NCBI GenBank assembly: GCA_911728435.2 | Contig: OU452209.1 | Coordinates: 14,180,869-14,244,868, forward strand | Reading direction: 5' to 3' | Source of the DNA: Apoderus coryli | Taxonomy: Eukaryota > Arthropoda > Insecta > Coleoptera > Attelabidae | DNA length: 64,000 nt | Shown: one piece after another, positions 12,893 through 24,034 of the stretch | How the letters are laid out: the number at the start of each line of letters is the position of its first letter | Numbering within the stretch: position 1 is the first letter of the stretch | Position numbers and translations under genes: made by a program | Notes under the pieces: model-generated | What the model was told of the DNA's origin: nothing | The model's input: the letters and a program-made list of their open reading frames with translations, nothing else | Database searches by the model: none

Positions 12893-14982
12893 ATAGGGTC
12901 GGAAATGTCAATCAAAATGTAACATTAGAAAATAGCCGAGAAAGAAATTAAGTAGCTAATTTTTAAATTAAAACCATTGGTACATAAAAGCTTTTTTTGA
13001 TTTATTTTACACAAAATTACCGATGTTTGATTTTTAACAAAAAAATGTAAGAAAGATATACTTACAAAAGAAAAATAAATTGAAAAAGTACAAAATCGTC
13101 GCGGTTGTTCGTTTTATATCATGGTAAAACCGAAAAAAAGATCTTCTTGATCCTGGCCTTGCTTTGCAATTGTCCACACAACACAGCACTGGCATATTAA
13201 AATTGATTCTGTATGCTATTAACTAAACTAATCAAATAACAAAAAGCAAATTAAAAAAAGTTTTAAAATTAATTCCAATATATAAGATATTTATATCAAA
13301 CTAATACACAATTTAATAAACACTACAACGAAAACGTACGACTAGAGCCTATCACATCACAATCACAAATACAAATCATATTATATCCCAGTAAACACAC
13401 ATACGTTTTTTAAACGTAAAATCAACGTGTCATTGGTTGATTAAACGTGTACGTTTAAAAAATAACCACTTTATTTTGGTACAAAATAACACCGTTTTAA
13501 TTCAACGTTTTTAATACGAACATTTCTGGCCAAAATCTAACTTAAGAAAACTTTTAGGTTAATATGACGTTATTTTGGATGTTAAATTTATTATATTACA
13601 ATACGTTTGTCTTTTTTAGGTAAATGCTCGCAAACGTCAACTTTAATTTTTAGGTGCAGTTAGATTTAAACTTTCATGTATACAACTGCACCTAAAAATT
13701 AAAGTTGACGTTTGCGAGCATTTACCTAAAAATAATTACCAAGCTGATTTTTTAAACGATTTATTCAAACTTTTACATGCTGCAATAAACAAACTAATCG
13801 TGCTGACTTTATATGTAGGCACATGTGCCAAAATAATAAAATCATCTATTCTTAATCTGGAGAACTCATAATAAGAGCGAAACAATTTCGTCAGTTCAGT
13901 ATCTGTCAACCCATGCCTCGGTCTGGTTCTACTGAATTTAACTGAGGCCCTGCTAAATTAAGGCTGTTCAGACCCCAAATGCAAAGGTATAAGAAATCAG
14001 TAATTATACATTTATTTTTCAATCAATTTGAAAAATTCTTTTTTGAGCATAGAAAGAACACTTTAACAGATGTTTATATAGGAATAAAAAAATTATTCTT
14101 AAGAATTTATTTGTTTAACAAACGGCACAAAATCCATTAGTTAAAAGACTTTTTTGTACGCTCTGTAGAGAAGATATCGAAATTCTACTTTTATAGAAAC
14201 CTAGAATGAACCTTTATCTTTTTATAAAATCAATATTGTCATTAAAAAAGTATAAAAACAATAATAATTTTCTGATCGACAAAGACATGTTTACTAATAA
14301 TCGTACACATAACAAACCCCAGTAATTTTGTCCGCTATGCCACGAAATTATTGTTCATTTTATTATATTTACGGACACAAATTCATTGTATTAATTATAT
14401 TGTTCATCAGAATAGCAATCTTATCATCGTTGTTTTGAGCATCAAAAATAGCAACGCAATTTAAATGTATTAAATCCGAATTGACACTATCAAAATCAAA
14501 ATATTTAAAATGTAATTACTATTCAATTAAATCCAATGTGGTTTAATAAACTAGTCAATTATTAACAAAACCATAATAAATTATCTAATCCTACTATCAC
14601 GACCTTACCTAGATCATCGATCATTTCTGATGTCAATAATTTAATAGTAATAATAACGTGTTCTTGCATAGCTTCGAGAAACAGGAAATTATTCGTGTGA
14701 CGGACGCACAACAAAACATATTGCAGAAAAGAAAAATACTTTCGATATGTCTGTGAAATTATTGTTAAAAAATATTTAAAAATTACTCACGATTTTTTTT
14801 TCTGTCGTGTTTACCTCGTTTTGTGCAGCCGAAAGGAAATGGATTGTGTGTGAGAAGTTAAGCCTTAAAGCTCGGATGATTTTTACTTTCATTTCCGGCA
14901 AATTATTATATCTCTATGATTTTTGTTGAAATATCGTTACATAAAAATCAATGATTTAACTGAAGATTACAATTTAGTAATT
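12893..14982. other. Non-coding region with foldback sequences
   Basis: No gene recognised. Around 13395-13470 are short inverted motifs (ACGTTTTTTAAACGT-like), followed by the perfect hairpin at 13613-13732. A stretch at about 14033-14120 reappears inverted at about 36117-36205, so it belongs to a dispersed repeat. Confidence 0.5.
13613..13732. repeat. Perfect 49-bp inverted repeat (hairpin)
   Basis: The arms 13613-13661 and 13684-13732 are exact reverse complements over 49 bp, separated by a 22-bp loop. Each arm contains GTAAATGCTCGCAAACGTCA or its complement. A transcript would form a 120-nt perfect hairpin. Exact identity of the arms implies recent origin or maintenance. It may be a foldback transposon or the core of a MITE. 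No flanking target duplication was identified. Confidence 0.9.
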
Positions 14983-15030
14983 TTTAGTGTTTTGAATGAC
15001 AGTCAAATCTCAACAAAATACATTTTATAG

Positions 15031-15071
15031 AATACATGTTTCGGGACTAGACCAGTCCCATCATTAGTGGC
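15031..15071 (-). ncRNA. Degenerate hammerhead-like motif (left end)
   Basis: On the minus strand the order is GCCA, CTAATGA, then GGGACTGGTCTAGTCCC, then GAAACATGTA. It matches the right-end motif at 16957-16999, but the core G5 of CTGATGA is replaced by A. This should abolish catalysis. Confidence 0.5.
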
Positions 15072-15254
15072 AAGTCAACAATCGATTAAACTTAGCGGTA
15101 AAACATACAATATTCTGGTCGAAATTCCATTGAAGTCTGGAAAACACACCCCTGTTTTTAGTTCGGTTATTGATATGTAAATTTAACGTTCAACTTACCA
15201 TTTTATGGAAAAATGTTTTTTCATTTATGTAAATTACAATTTAGTAAATATACT

Positions 15255-15600
15255 TACATAGGGTGTACTCTGACAGACGCCATGTGCAAAAAGCTAGAAG
15301 CTTTCGAAATGCGGACCTGGACGGACAGAGTGTGCAATGAAGACGTGCTTAGGAGAATGTCAAAAGATCTCGAGGTCATGTTTACACTTATAAAGTCAAA
15401 AGTTAGAATACTTCGGACACATACTTAGGAATGACAAGTACGACCTTCTCAAGCTGATCATAGAGGGTAAAATTGAAGGCAAAAGAGGTCTTGGACGCTG
15501 AACTATATCATGGCTAAAGAATTTGAGACAATGGTATGGCGAGACCACGGCGAGTATCTATAGAAAATCAGTGGCTAAAGTGCAGATAATGTTGATGATG
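15255..15600 (+). pseudogene. RTE-like LINE C-terminal fragment
   Basis: The fragment reads KKLEAFEMRTWTDRVCNEDV followed by LRRMSKDLEVMFTLIKSKVR. This is the common arthropod RTE-type segment downstream of the RT (RVTNEEVLRRM-type). After about 15425 the frame shifts, and LGR-ISWLKNLRQW-like sequence follows up to about 15600. Several frameshifts make it a relic, inserted inside the 14983-17056 element. Confidence 0.65.
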
Positions 15601-16956
15601 CCAACGTTCTAAAATGTCAAAGCACTTGGAGAAGTAGAAGATACAGGGTGACCCACCAGGAACCAAATCGATCTGTATGTAGAAAACTATACATAGGAGA
15701 ATTTTAATGAAATTTGGTACTGTAACTGTGTCGACGAGAAAGTTATTGGTATTCCCGGTTATACAGGAAACATATGTCAACTTCAAATGAAACACCGTCA
15801 CAAATTTCGTCCATATGGGTTTTCAATAGTCCAGCATCTGAAAGAGCCCTAAAAAAGAGACAGAGCCTCAAAATTGCATCAAAACGATTAAAAAATGGAC
15901 TGTTTTTCACTGTACCATGAGCCTAAACGGCAACCTTATGGTGATATACGGTGAACTTGTCTTGGAAATTTGAGATAGTAGCGAGGAAGAATGTATGTTT
16001 CCTTTGTCATTATATTACAGTCCATTGAATCATAAAATAATAAATATATTTATTCCAATTCAAAAATTCCCCAAAATATAAAACTTGATTATACATAATG
16101 TAAAGACCGAAATAAATATAAGAAGAATAATAGTATGCTAAGAATTAAATAATTAATACTAAAACCCATAAGCAAAGAGCCAAACTTTTTTAGTAAAACT
16201 TGTACGCTCCCGCTCAACGGCAGCTGTTTTATATTTTTTATAGCTCCATCATAATCCTGAACTGAACAATTTCAAAACCAATAACCATCACACGTCATTT
16301 GAAAACAATACAATAAGTTTCCCCGATCGATGCCATAAAGAAATAGGTATAGTAATAATACTGGTAAATAAAAATTAAAAATTCTCCCTTTCCTTGTAGT
16401 AAAAATTTATAAGCCTCGAAGATAACCTAACTCCACACATCTATTAATATAATTGAAAAATCTTACACCGTTCCTTTTATAATACAGTCAAACTGATCAT
16501 ACTCAGTTAGATTTATCAGTATGAGAATTGCTGGATTAGTTAATTATTACTAAAGCTTTATTTGTCTGTAATTTTAAGAGCATGTTGTAAATTGGAGCCT
16601 GGAGACTATCACCTATAACACAACTCATATTCATACCAACAAAATTTTTTTATTACGTTTGTCGATGACGTTCTTGCCATTCCGGCTTTAACAAAAAAAC
16701 AAATAGTTACATAGTTTTAACTTTATTAGAAAATAAAGAAAAGTATGATATACAAAAAGAAAATTAGACCAAAATATGTAACTGTATTTTAATTAAAAAT
16801 TTTTTATAATTCAAATATTTTTCCATGAAATGGTAAGTTAATCGATAATTGCATATATTGATAACGAACTAAGAATGAGGTGTGTTTTCCAGACTTCAAT
16901 AGAAATTTAATGGAACATTGTACGTCTTAGTGTTGTGTTTGTTCGATTGTTGACAT

Positions 16957-16999
16957 GCCACTGATGATGGGACTGGTCTACTCCCGAAACATGTATGGC
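16957..16999 (+). ncRNA. Hammerhead-like motif with extra U (right end)
   Basis: Plus-strand order: stem I strand GCCA (16957-16960), core CTGATGA (16961-16967), one extra T, stem II GGG...CCC with an ACTGGTCTACT loop, core GAAAC (16986-16990), ATGTA with a two-base-pair stem III (AC/GT) and GUA cleavage context, then TGGC (16996-16999), which closes stem I. All conserved core bases are present, but U follows A9 where the first stem II pair normally stands. Confidence 0.6.
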
Positions 17000-17079
17000 C
17001 GATAGTTTCTATTAAATTTATTTTGTGGAGATTCGATTTTCATTTAAACACTAAAATTGCACTCCACTTAAGAATGGAC

Positions 17080-17400
17080 TATTTTTTCAAATTAAAACAT
17101 TAAAATATAGGTAAATACAAAAAGAAAACAATTTCTTTAGCCTATACAATATTTAAGCTTCCCCAATCATATTATTCAATATAGAACAAACACAGTTATC
17201 TAAAATAAAATTAAAACAAGATGTCATTAATGTAATACATTTTTGCTTTATGTCTGGTAGAACATTATACAATTTATGGCCAATATAAGAAAACAGATAT
17301 TTGTCCGATAGTTCTTGGTGTTTTTGGTTTTCGTATTTTCTATTGTTTGGCAAATAGATCTGTAACAGCGGCGTCGGTAAGGAGAATGCAGTTGTAATAA
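17080..17400 (-). pseudogene. LINE C-terminal fragment
   Basis: The minus-strand frame at 17153-17353 reads PNNRKYENQKHQELSDKYLF, then SYIGHKLYNVLPDIKQKCIT. This fits the usual end of LINE ORF2 (a G-x-K-(I/L)-Y-N-x-LP-x-x-I motif shortly before the stop). Upstream coding is lost. A weak assignment based on motif only. Confidence 0.45.
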
Positions 17401-17782
17401 AACATGGCTGATTTCATTCAGCGGCGTACGTTGTAGAAGTTTAGTAATAATGAATAAATATTTATGTGTTACTAAAAAATTAAAATTAATGAAAAGTTCT
17501 TCACGAGTTTGGTAAAAGCAGCTACTGCACCCAAGAATTATTCTATTTATTTATTTTATTTTAAATATGTACTAAAGTTTGCATACCAAAAATGAAAATA
17601 AAACATTCTTATGAAAAACAAAAATATTCTAAATCAACTTAACATTTATCGAAAATAATTAAAATATCTTGGATCTTTTTGTGCCTTTAAGTCACGTTTA
17701 GAAACTATAATTAACTGTTTTAAATATTTCGATTAAATATAACCATCATAATTAGTATTACTTTACAGAAGATGGCAATCTG
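17401..17782. other. AT-rich spacer
   Basis: Nothing recognised on either strand. Confidence 0.4.
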
Positions 17783-17930
17783 TTAGATTTCGTCAACTTG
17801 AGCATCATCATTATCATCAGTCTCGCTGTCGTCATCTTGTCTTAAAGATATTATAATGTGCTCAATTTCCTCCAAAATTCATCTTCTCTCCTTAACATGT
17901 CGACAAAAACTATTCCAATCATTACTGGAT
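17783..17930 (-). other. Coding-like relic with acidic tail
   Basis: The minus strand reads DWNSFCRHVKERR, a stop, and then ILEEIEHIIISLRQDDDSET ending DDNDDAQVDEI before a stop at 17783. The composition looks like the acidic C-terminus of a transposase or host protein, but the family is unknown. It lies just 3' of the R2-like ORF and may be unrelated. Confidence 0.3.
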
Positions 17931-17940
17931 ATTAAAAACT

Positions 17941-19008
17941 TCATTTAATGTAGTTAGGTTGAAAGTTCCGGTTGTATTGCAGGAGAAGACGTCGGTAGAT
18001 GTTCTCAAGCACGGCCCTCTTGTCGAGAGAGTTTAAATTCTCGTCGACAATACGGCGCGCAAGTTGCAGAATATCCTGCGGAATGTCTTGACGATTCAAG
18101 ATGGACAGAATGTAGAGAAGAACCACGTCTTCCTCGTTAGCCTCCACAATAGGATCTACATTTGGTGAATCAGGCGATGGAGGGCTGAAATTGGGCTGTT
18201 CGTGTATTACAGGGGACTTATTGATAGCGACTAAAGGTGGAGGGACAGGAGGGGAAGGCGGCCCTTGCGAGGGTCCAGGTTCCCCCGATTCCTCCGCCGG
18301 CGAGGACGAAGCCAAAGTAGCGATATCATTGTCGGCGCCAATCAAAAAACTAGGAGACTTGACGTCGACTGTTTGGACCGCTAATAGTGAGGCTAGCTCA
18401 TCCGCAAGAGAGAGCCGCTCAACTTGATTGTCCACCGTCAACTCGAAAGTATTTTCGGGGACAACCTCGAAGACCTCGTCCTCACCAGCATCGGCATCAG
18501 GCAAACCATCGACCGTAGACGGAGTATCGTGGGCCAATTGGGGAAGTTCAGAATCTGAATCAGAATCCGAAGAATTCAAACCTCCTGCTTCCTCAATTTC
18601 AATCCGAGCTCTATCGCGTAAGGCCTTGTAGCTTTCAAGCCTGCGATGACTCTTGATCATATCAAGAGTTCGTTCGGGGAATAACGCGGATAGATGTTTA
18701 TTAATGTCGATGCCCCTGTATTTTAATTCAGCCTGAACCAAGTTAAGGTTCTCCATCGCCCATCAGGCACGATGTTTTCGGCTGTCGGATTTCTCCACCT
18801 CAGCATTGTACTCATGCGGGTGCTTTCGCCGATAGTGTAGCCGCATACCCGCAAAATTTTTGAACGGAAGCTCACAGAGGGGGCAAACGTTATCTGCCAC
18901 GGAAGGCTCACCGCGACAATAGTACCTCTGGTGGGATTTCAGCTTGTCCGAAGATGTAAAAACCTTGCCACACACGCAGGCATGCTCTTCAGAAGGTGGG
19001 TTGTCCAT
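17941..19008 (-). pseudogene. R2-like N-terminal protein (two zinc fingers plus Myb-like) without RT; one in-frame TGA
   Basis: Two minus-strand frames, 18763-19008 (81 codons) and 17941-18756 (271 codons), are in the same frame, separated only by TGA-TGG-GCG. Part one has two fingers: C11, C13, H26, C31, then C42, C45, H58, H63 followed by HPHEYN, the signature of R2-type LINE N-termini. Just after the TGA comes a Myb-like stretch (WAMENLNLVQAELKY, then LFPERTLDMIKSHRR), also as in R2-type proteins. The remainder is acidic, serine- and proline-rich and ends normally at a stop. No RT or endonuclease follows. TGA could be a CGA transition. Much more GC-rich than its surroundings. Either a truncated R2-like element or a captured DNA-binding module. 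Confidence 0.6.
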
Positions 19009-20093
19009 TGTCTAGGGAATACTTCCAGACAATTTAAGAAAAATAACTATGAAAAGGACAACCCAGAACACTCACGAGGAGTAGCTCGGCAAAGCCGAAA
19101 ATAAAAACAAATAAACCTAAACCTACAAAAAGACTTAAACTAGGGGACCCTGGTGCACTCAAGGAATAGAAGCAGTGGACAGAAGGGGATTGGAGTTATA
19201 TATTTAATTTAAGTTTTGCGTAAGTTAACTCTATGGGGTTTAACTCGCACATATACGGAGGCGTTCTAAGAGATGTTTTTTTAAATCGAACTACCCTGAT
19301 TTTTTAGCCATTAAAATTGCATATGTTTGTTCCTTTTAAATGATATACGAAAATTAATAGTTTTAGTTTTAGAAATATAAAAAATCGAGAACGGTATTGA
19401 AAAATTTATTGTCCCGAGGATTTTTGGACACTCTGTAATTTTGGTATAGTGTTAACTTCTGTCACGATTATGTTGTTAATCTTTAATATACGAAAATTCT
19501 AAGTAGATTCAATAGAAATTTCCAGTTTTGATGCCTTAATAAACAACAAACAATGTGCAAGCTTATATTTCTACAAGAACAAAAAAAAATTGTTTGGACC
19601 TAAAACACTAAAGTAATAGAACACTAAATATAGAATAATAATTTGATATAATATTGTATAATATTGCAACTCATACACGACAACAAAAGTATAAATACCA
19701 CCACTCTGCCACTGGGCTGATTCAATATTACTACGAGGGGCGGCAACAATTGCGGGGAAGAACTCAGTTTCCACCAATTGCAACTTGAACACAAGCATGG
19801 CGACAAAACGTGCGAGGGTCTACGCACCAATTACGATCATTCAGGCGGCGTCTAACCACCTATTTCGCGAGGTATTGCCGATTTTACAGAAGATCGTAAT
19901 TTCTTTTCCCTATTTTAATATACTGTGGTAAAAATTTTAGTTGTTAAATAAAAATAAAACAAACTACCATTTAAAAATGCTGAGCTTTTTTCATTATTAT
20001 TATTTTTAATTGTAAAAAATCGATTTTCAAATTAATACGACTGATTTTTTGTAGTTGAATTTGGCAATATAGGATTTTTTTGTCCGCATTCCT
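19009..20093. other. Region upstream of the R2-like ORF; no gene seen
   Basis: On the minus strand 19009-19200 is a plausible 5' leader for the R2-like ORF. Near 19425-19440 is GGACACTCTGTA, similar to the ends of the DD41D-type transposons. The open stretches at 19571-19830 show no known motif. Confidence 0.35.
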
Positions 20094-20318
20094 TTAGTTG
20101 TCACAGATTCGTTTGGCAAGCAATAGGTGTTTATGTGCGATCGAACTAAGCAAGATTTTATTCTTATGTAACTGCAATAAAGCTGCTTTATAAAACAGAT
20201 GGAATATTATTTCCTCTTTTGAATTAAAAAGTGGCTTTAACTTGAAAGACCATCCCCAACCGACTATTCCGTAACTTAGCAAACGGTAATGAAGAAAACT
20301 TTCAGAAAAAAAAAACAT
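20094..20318 (-). pseudogene. LINE RT thumb/C-terminal fragment
   Basis: The minus-strand frame has YRLLSYGIVGWGWSFKLKPL and then FNSKEEIIFHLFYK. It corresponds to the LRYGLVCWGGASKSILNPLQ region of the LINE at 5273-7140. Only about 75 codons survive. Confidence 0.55.
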
Positions 20319-20689
20319 AATTTTTTCCTAATCAAATATGCAATAAATTTGTAAACGACAATACAATCAGTTTTTTACTTATCTTGAAAGTACTAACTTA
20401 TAGCCAGATGCGTCGGTATTTTCTCTGTAATCTCAATTGTTAACTGAAAAACATGTAACGGATAATTCAGTATGTCAAACGATTCACTTTCTCCTTATAC
20501 TGTACGTTGTAGCAGTTGTATATGTGAATTAACACTCATTATATTGTGGTCAATCGAGAACAATAAATTATAAAACAAGCTGGAATAAAGAAAAATTGTA
20601 ACGTATGCAAACGGATGCAACAAGAGGTGTAGGACCTTGGATCATGGCTTAGGAACATACATTTGATCATAGAAATTAATCTAATTTTG
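20319..20689. other. Spacer, nothing recognised
   Basis: AT-rich with no ORF of interest and no clear repeat. Confidence 0.35.
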
Positions 20690-20880
20690 GATAAATAATT
20701 TAGATACATCTTTGTACATAAAAAATATGATTTTACTTCCGTCAGTGGAGTAGCAGTGCGTACGGACACATCTTCGGAAATTTTAATTTAAAAAAAAATG
20801 GTACGCCACTGTTGTTTTCAGAAAAAATTATTTCTGGAATCCTTGTTCAATTTACAATGACAAAGTGCCGCAAATATTTC
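20690..20880 (+). repeat. Dispersed repeat, copy 1 (copy 2 at 49390-49590)
   Basis: The string TGCGTACGGACACA, followed by a G-T-A/C-CGCCA block, ATTATTTC(T/C)(G/A)GAATCC and TTGTTCAATTTACAA, occurs in the same order at 20690-20880 and 49390-49590. The two copies are direct and diverged. Probably ends of a decayed DNA transposon. Confidence 0.65.
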
Positions 20881-21256
20881 GAAATTTAAACTTTTTTTGT
20901 ACTTTGGGAACATTTGGCAAGGCATTGAACCTGCGATATCCATCTGGCATTGTTACAGCTTTGTTCATGGCAGATTTCTGAATGTTATGCCGCAAAAATT
21001 GGCCTTTGGCAAGTATTTCGAATTTCGAGAATTTTTTAATGACGAAATAATTATACCTGCGTCAAACTACCCCATTAAGTGATGCTAGACTATGGCACAG
21101 ATTTAATAATCTGTGACTATGGTTTTCGAGCATGCGGCATAACACTACATGGTTTAAACACGAAATTGTCCGTCAAAAATTCACAGGCTCCGAGAAAACA
21201 ATCCAAGCATTTTTTGCCATTGATTCCATCTCCGCAAATGCTTCGTTATCGAGATA

Positions 21257-23288
21257 CAGAGTGTCCAAATTTAGTGGTCAAATTAACTTTTTTGTTCATT
21301 TCTCAAAAACTAACTAACTGATTTTGACAAAATTTTACATGCATTTGAGGACAGATAACCTAAAATATTCTGAATTATTTTGGCTTTCATTAACTGTTCA
21401 TTGGCGTAGATATAGGGGGCATTTGGATAAATTTTACACATAAATTAGTTAAACACAGCTTTGGCAAGCTTCATTATTTTAAATTATTGCTTTTTTAAAA
21501 AGAGCAACTTATAAGCTACAAAAAAGGTAATTATGTCGATGATGTGGTTTCTACCATTTTTATGGAAACCGATAAATTGCAAGTTAATGGTAGATTTAAA
21601 TCAAAATAACGTTTACCAGAAATCAAAATGAGAAATCAAAGTTGCCGTGGAAAACGATTTAATAATAACAAATCACTTAACAACAAATTTTAAGGCCTAT
21701 CAGTACAATTAAAAATTTAACAATTAAAAAACTAAACTCGATATTAAAATAAGAAAATTAATAACAACTGTTCAAACTGCCCTCCATTGACAGTAATGCA
21801 CATTTTACATCTTTCAACTAATGAATTTGTAGCTCTAATAATGATATTATGATTGTTTCTTATTTTCCCAGCAGCTTCATGAACTATCTCCAGTAGTTGG
21901 TTTTCATTTATAATTGGTACACTGTAAACCAATTGTTTCATGTACCCCCATAAAAAGAAGTCGAGCGGATTCAGATCTGGTAATCTTGGAGGCCACTCAA
22001 TGGAACCTCCCAAACCAATCAAATTGTTTCCAAACAGTTGATTTAAAACTTTAGTTACTTGTCTACCACGGTGCGCAGGGGCTCCGTCATGTTGATACCA
22101 CATGTTTTGAACAATATTCAGAGGTACATCCTCAATAAATTCGGGTAGGCGGTTGTGTAGGAAAAGACTGTATTGATTTGAGTTTAAATGCTCATTAATT
22201 ACGAACAACGGCAATAATTTATTGTTAAACATGCCAAACATTGATACTAAAACGTTCTTGAAAATTTCGCGGCCTAATAGCACGAGGGTTGTTTAAATAC
22301 TATACATGTTCATTATGGTTTGTATTTATGCAATCTCTAGTAAAAGTTGCTTCATCTGACCAGAGCACTTGCTCTAAAAATCTTTCATCTTCTTGATGCT
22401 TACCAAGAACCTAATTACAAAATAGTAGGCGCCTTTCACAGTCTCCAGGATGTAGGACCTGGACATCTTGATGTTGATAGAGATAGAGCATTTCTCGATT
22501 TAATAGTTTCCAAACAGTTGTTCGAGGTAATGCCAATTGAGTTGGTATTCTTCTAGTGCTTATTTTCGGATCGTCTAAAACTAAATCCACTATGTTTTCT
22601 TCAGTTTAAATATTTAGACGATGCGGTCGTTTGTTAACTCTAGGTAAAATGCTCCCTATCGTTCTAAGCCTGGGAAATGTAGCCGTCCATGTTTTCTGAT
22701 ATGGATGACGTCTATTACGATAACTAATTTGGTATTCTCTGGCCTATGCTCTTGCATTTGCATTACACAAACATATTCTTCAATTGAAAAACTCATTTTA
22801 ATTTAGAAAAAAACATTCGCAATATTAAAAACAACTACGATTTTTAATTATTATAAAACAATTTTAACTAATTTAAATTTGTTGCTTTTTGTTGCGTTTT
22901 TTTTTATTGTTGCGGCATTCGTTTTCCATGGCAACTTTGATTTTTCATTTGGTTTTCTTGTTATTTTGATTTAAATTTACCATTAACTTGCAATTTATCG
23001 GTTTCCATAAAAATGGTAGAAATCACGACATCGACGTAATTAACTTTTTTGTAGCTTATAAGTTGCTCTTTTTAAAAAAGTAATAAGCTGTCTTTAATTA
23101 ATTTATGTGTAAAATTTACCCAAATGCCCCTATATCTACGCCAATGAACCGTTAATGAAAGCCAAAATAATGCAGATTATTTTAGGTTATCGGTCCCTAA
23201 ATGCATGTAAAATTTTGTCGAAATCGGTTAGCTAGTTTTTGAGAAATTAACAAGAAAGTTAATTTGACTACTAAATTTGGACACCCTG
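21257..23288 (-). mobile_element. Decayed DD41D Tc1/mariner-type transposon with >400-bp inverted ends
   Basis: The left end from CAGAGTGTCCAAATTTAGT (21257) and the right end ending ACTAAATTTGGACACCCTG (23288) are imperfect inverted repeats of about 400 bp. The left is flanked by TA. Similarity between the arms continues outward (CTTCGTTATCGAGA on both sides), so the original ends may lie further out, for example at CACCCTG-TA near 23380. The interior carries a decayed minus-strand transposase (21744 to about 22800). Confidence 0.75.
21744..22800 (-). pseudogene. DD41D-type transposase, broken
   Basis: The open part (21744-22283, 179 codons) holds the last two catalytic boxes: MWYQHDGAPAHRGRQV with the second Asp, and IEWPPRLPDLNPLDFFLWGY with the third. 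By count, 41 residues separate them. Upstream, up to about 22800, the first box survives as WSDEATF in another frame, with several stops. It aligns well with the intact protein at 27102-28214, so it is a related but older family. Confidence 0.8.
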
Positions 23289-23380
23289 TCTCTCGATAAC
23301 GAAGCTGCAAGCAAAAAATGCTTAAATCACTTTCAGCAATCTCCAGTCTTCGTTTGTTGCAACCATAATGAATCACCCTG

Positions 23381-24034
23381 TATAGGAACTTTTGTCTTAT
23401 TTTTGAGATGCTCTATCACCTCTATAAATGCGTCCCAAAGATTATGAAACACCCTGTATATTTTCTGCATTCTACAGGGGGTCCCAAAAAAATTCCCCAC
23501 CCTTTGGAGGTAGAATCTACTTGAGTTTGAAGTTTCAGCAATTTACATTCCTCAATGATTTCCCATTCAGACTGAGGATTATCTGCCAAGGTTGCATAAA
23601 ACCTCATTAAAAGATTAGTTAATGATTTTTGTGTATTTTTTATTGACATTATTTGTATATTTTAGTATAATTTAAATATCTATAGGTACGGAATGTACGC
23701 TTTCTCGTTAAAACATCGTCGTCACGTTACTTGTATAAAGCACAGTGAGTATTATAATACGAAATACCAACCGGCTGCTTATACTTAATCTCTCTCTACA
23801 TGTTGTGAGTATTTTTTTGCTTTTATTTAACCTACTAGATCAAGTTGTTGAACGAGTGAAGGTCGTCTTCTTATAAGCTGCGGATCATGACGCTATTGAA
23901 GTCTACCATTTGACTATTTGTATTTACATTCCTTCGTTAGACAATTCCTACAATTTATGTTAGAAAATTAATCAAATTTTGAAGAATTGGACCGTAAATG
24001 GAGAGGAGTCGGACGATAATAATTATTTTATTTA
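23381..24034. other. Spacer between transposons
   Basis: No gene recognised. Two CACCCTGTATA strings (near 23380 and 23455) look like solitary transposon ends. Confidence 0.4.

Larger units (their letters stand above)
14983..17056. mobile_element. 2.07-kb element with ~230-bp imperfect inverted ends bearing hammerhead-like motifs
   Basis: The left end (14983-15215) and right end (about 16817-17056) are imperfect inverted repeats. Both run inward from TTTTAGTGTTT, through a hammerhead-like block, then GAAGTCTGGAAAACACACC and finally CTTACCAT and a TGGAAAAA stretch. The interior has no intact ORF: a broken RTE fragment at 15255-15600 and another repeat end (CAGGGTGACCCACC) near 15645. The inverted ends resemble the inverted repeats that accompany Penelope-like elements, but no Penelope coding sequence is visible inside, so classification is open. 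Confidence 0.65.

Noticed and set aside
18191..18631. Plus-strand ORFs opposite the R2-like gene
   Set aside because: Shadow frames of the GC-rich minus-strand coding sequence.
20897..21317. Three overlapping 60-80 codon ORFs
   Set aside because: They lie in the outer, mirrored flank of the decayed DD41D element and have no protein motif.
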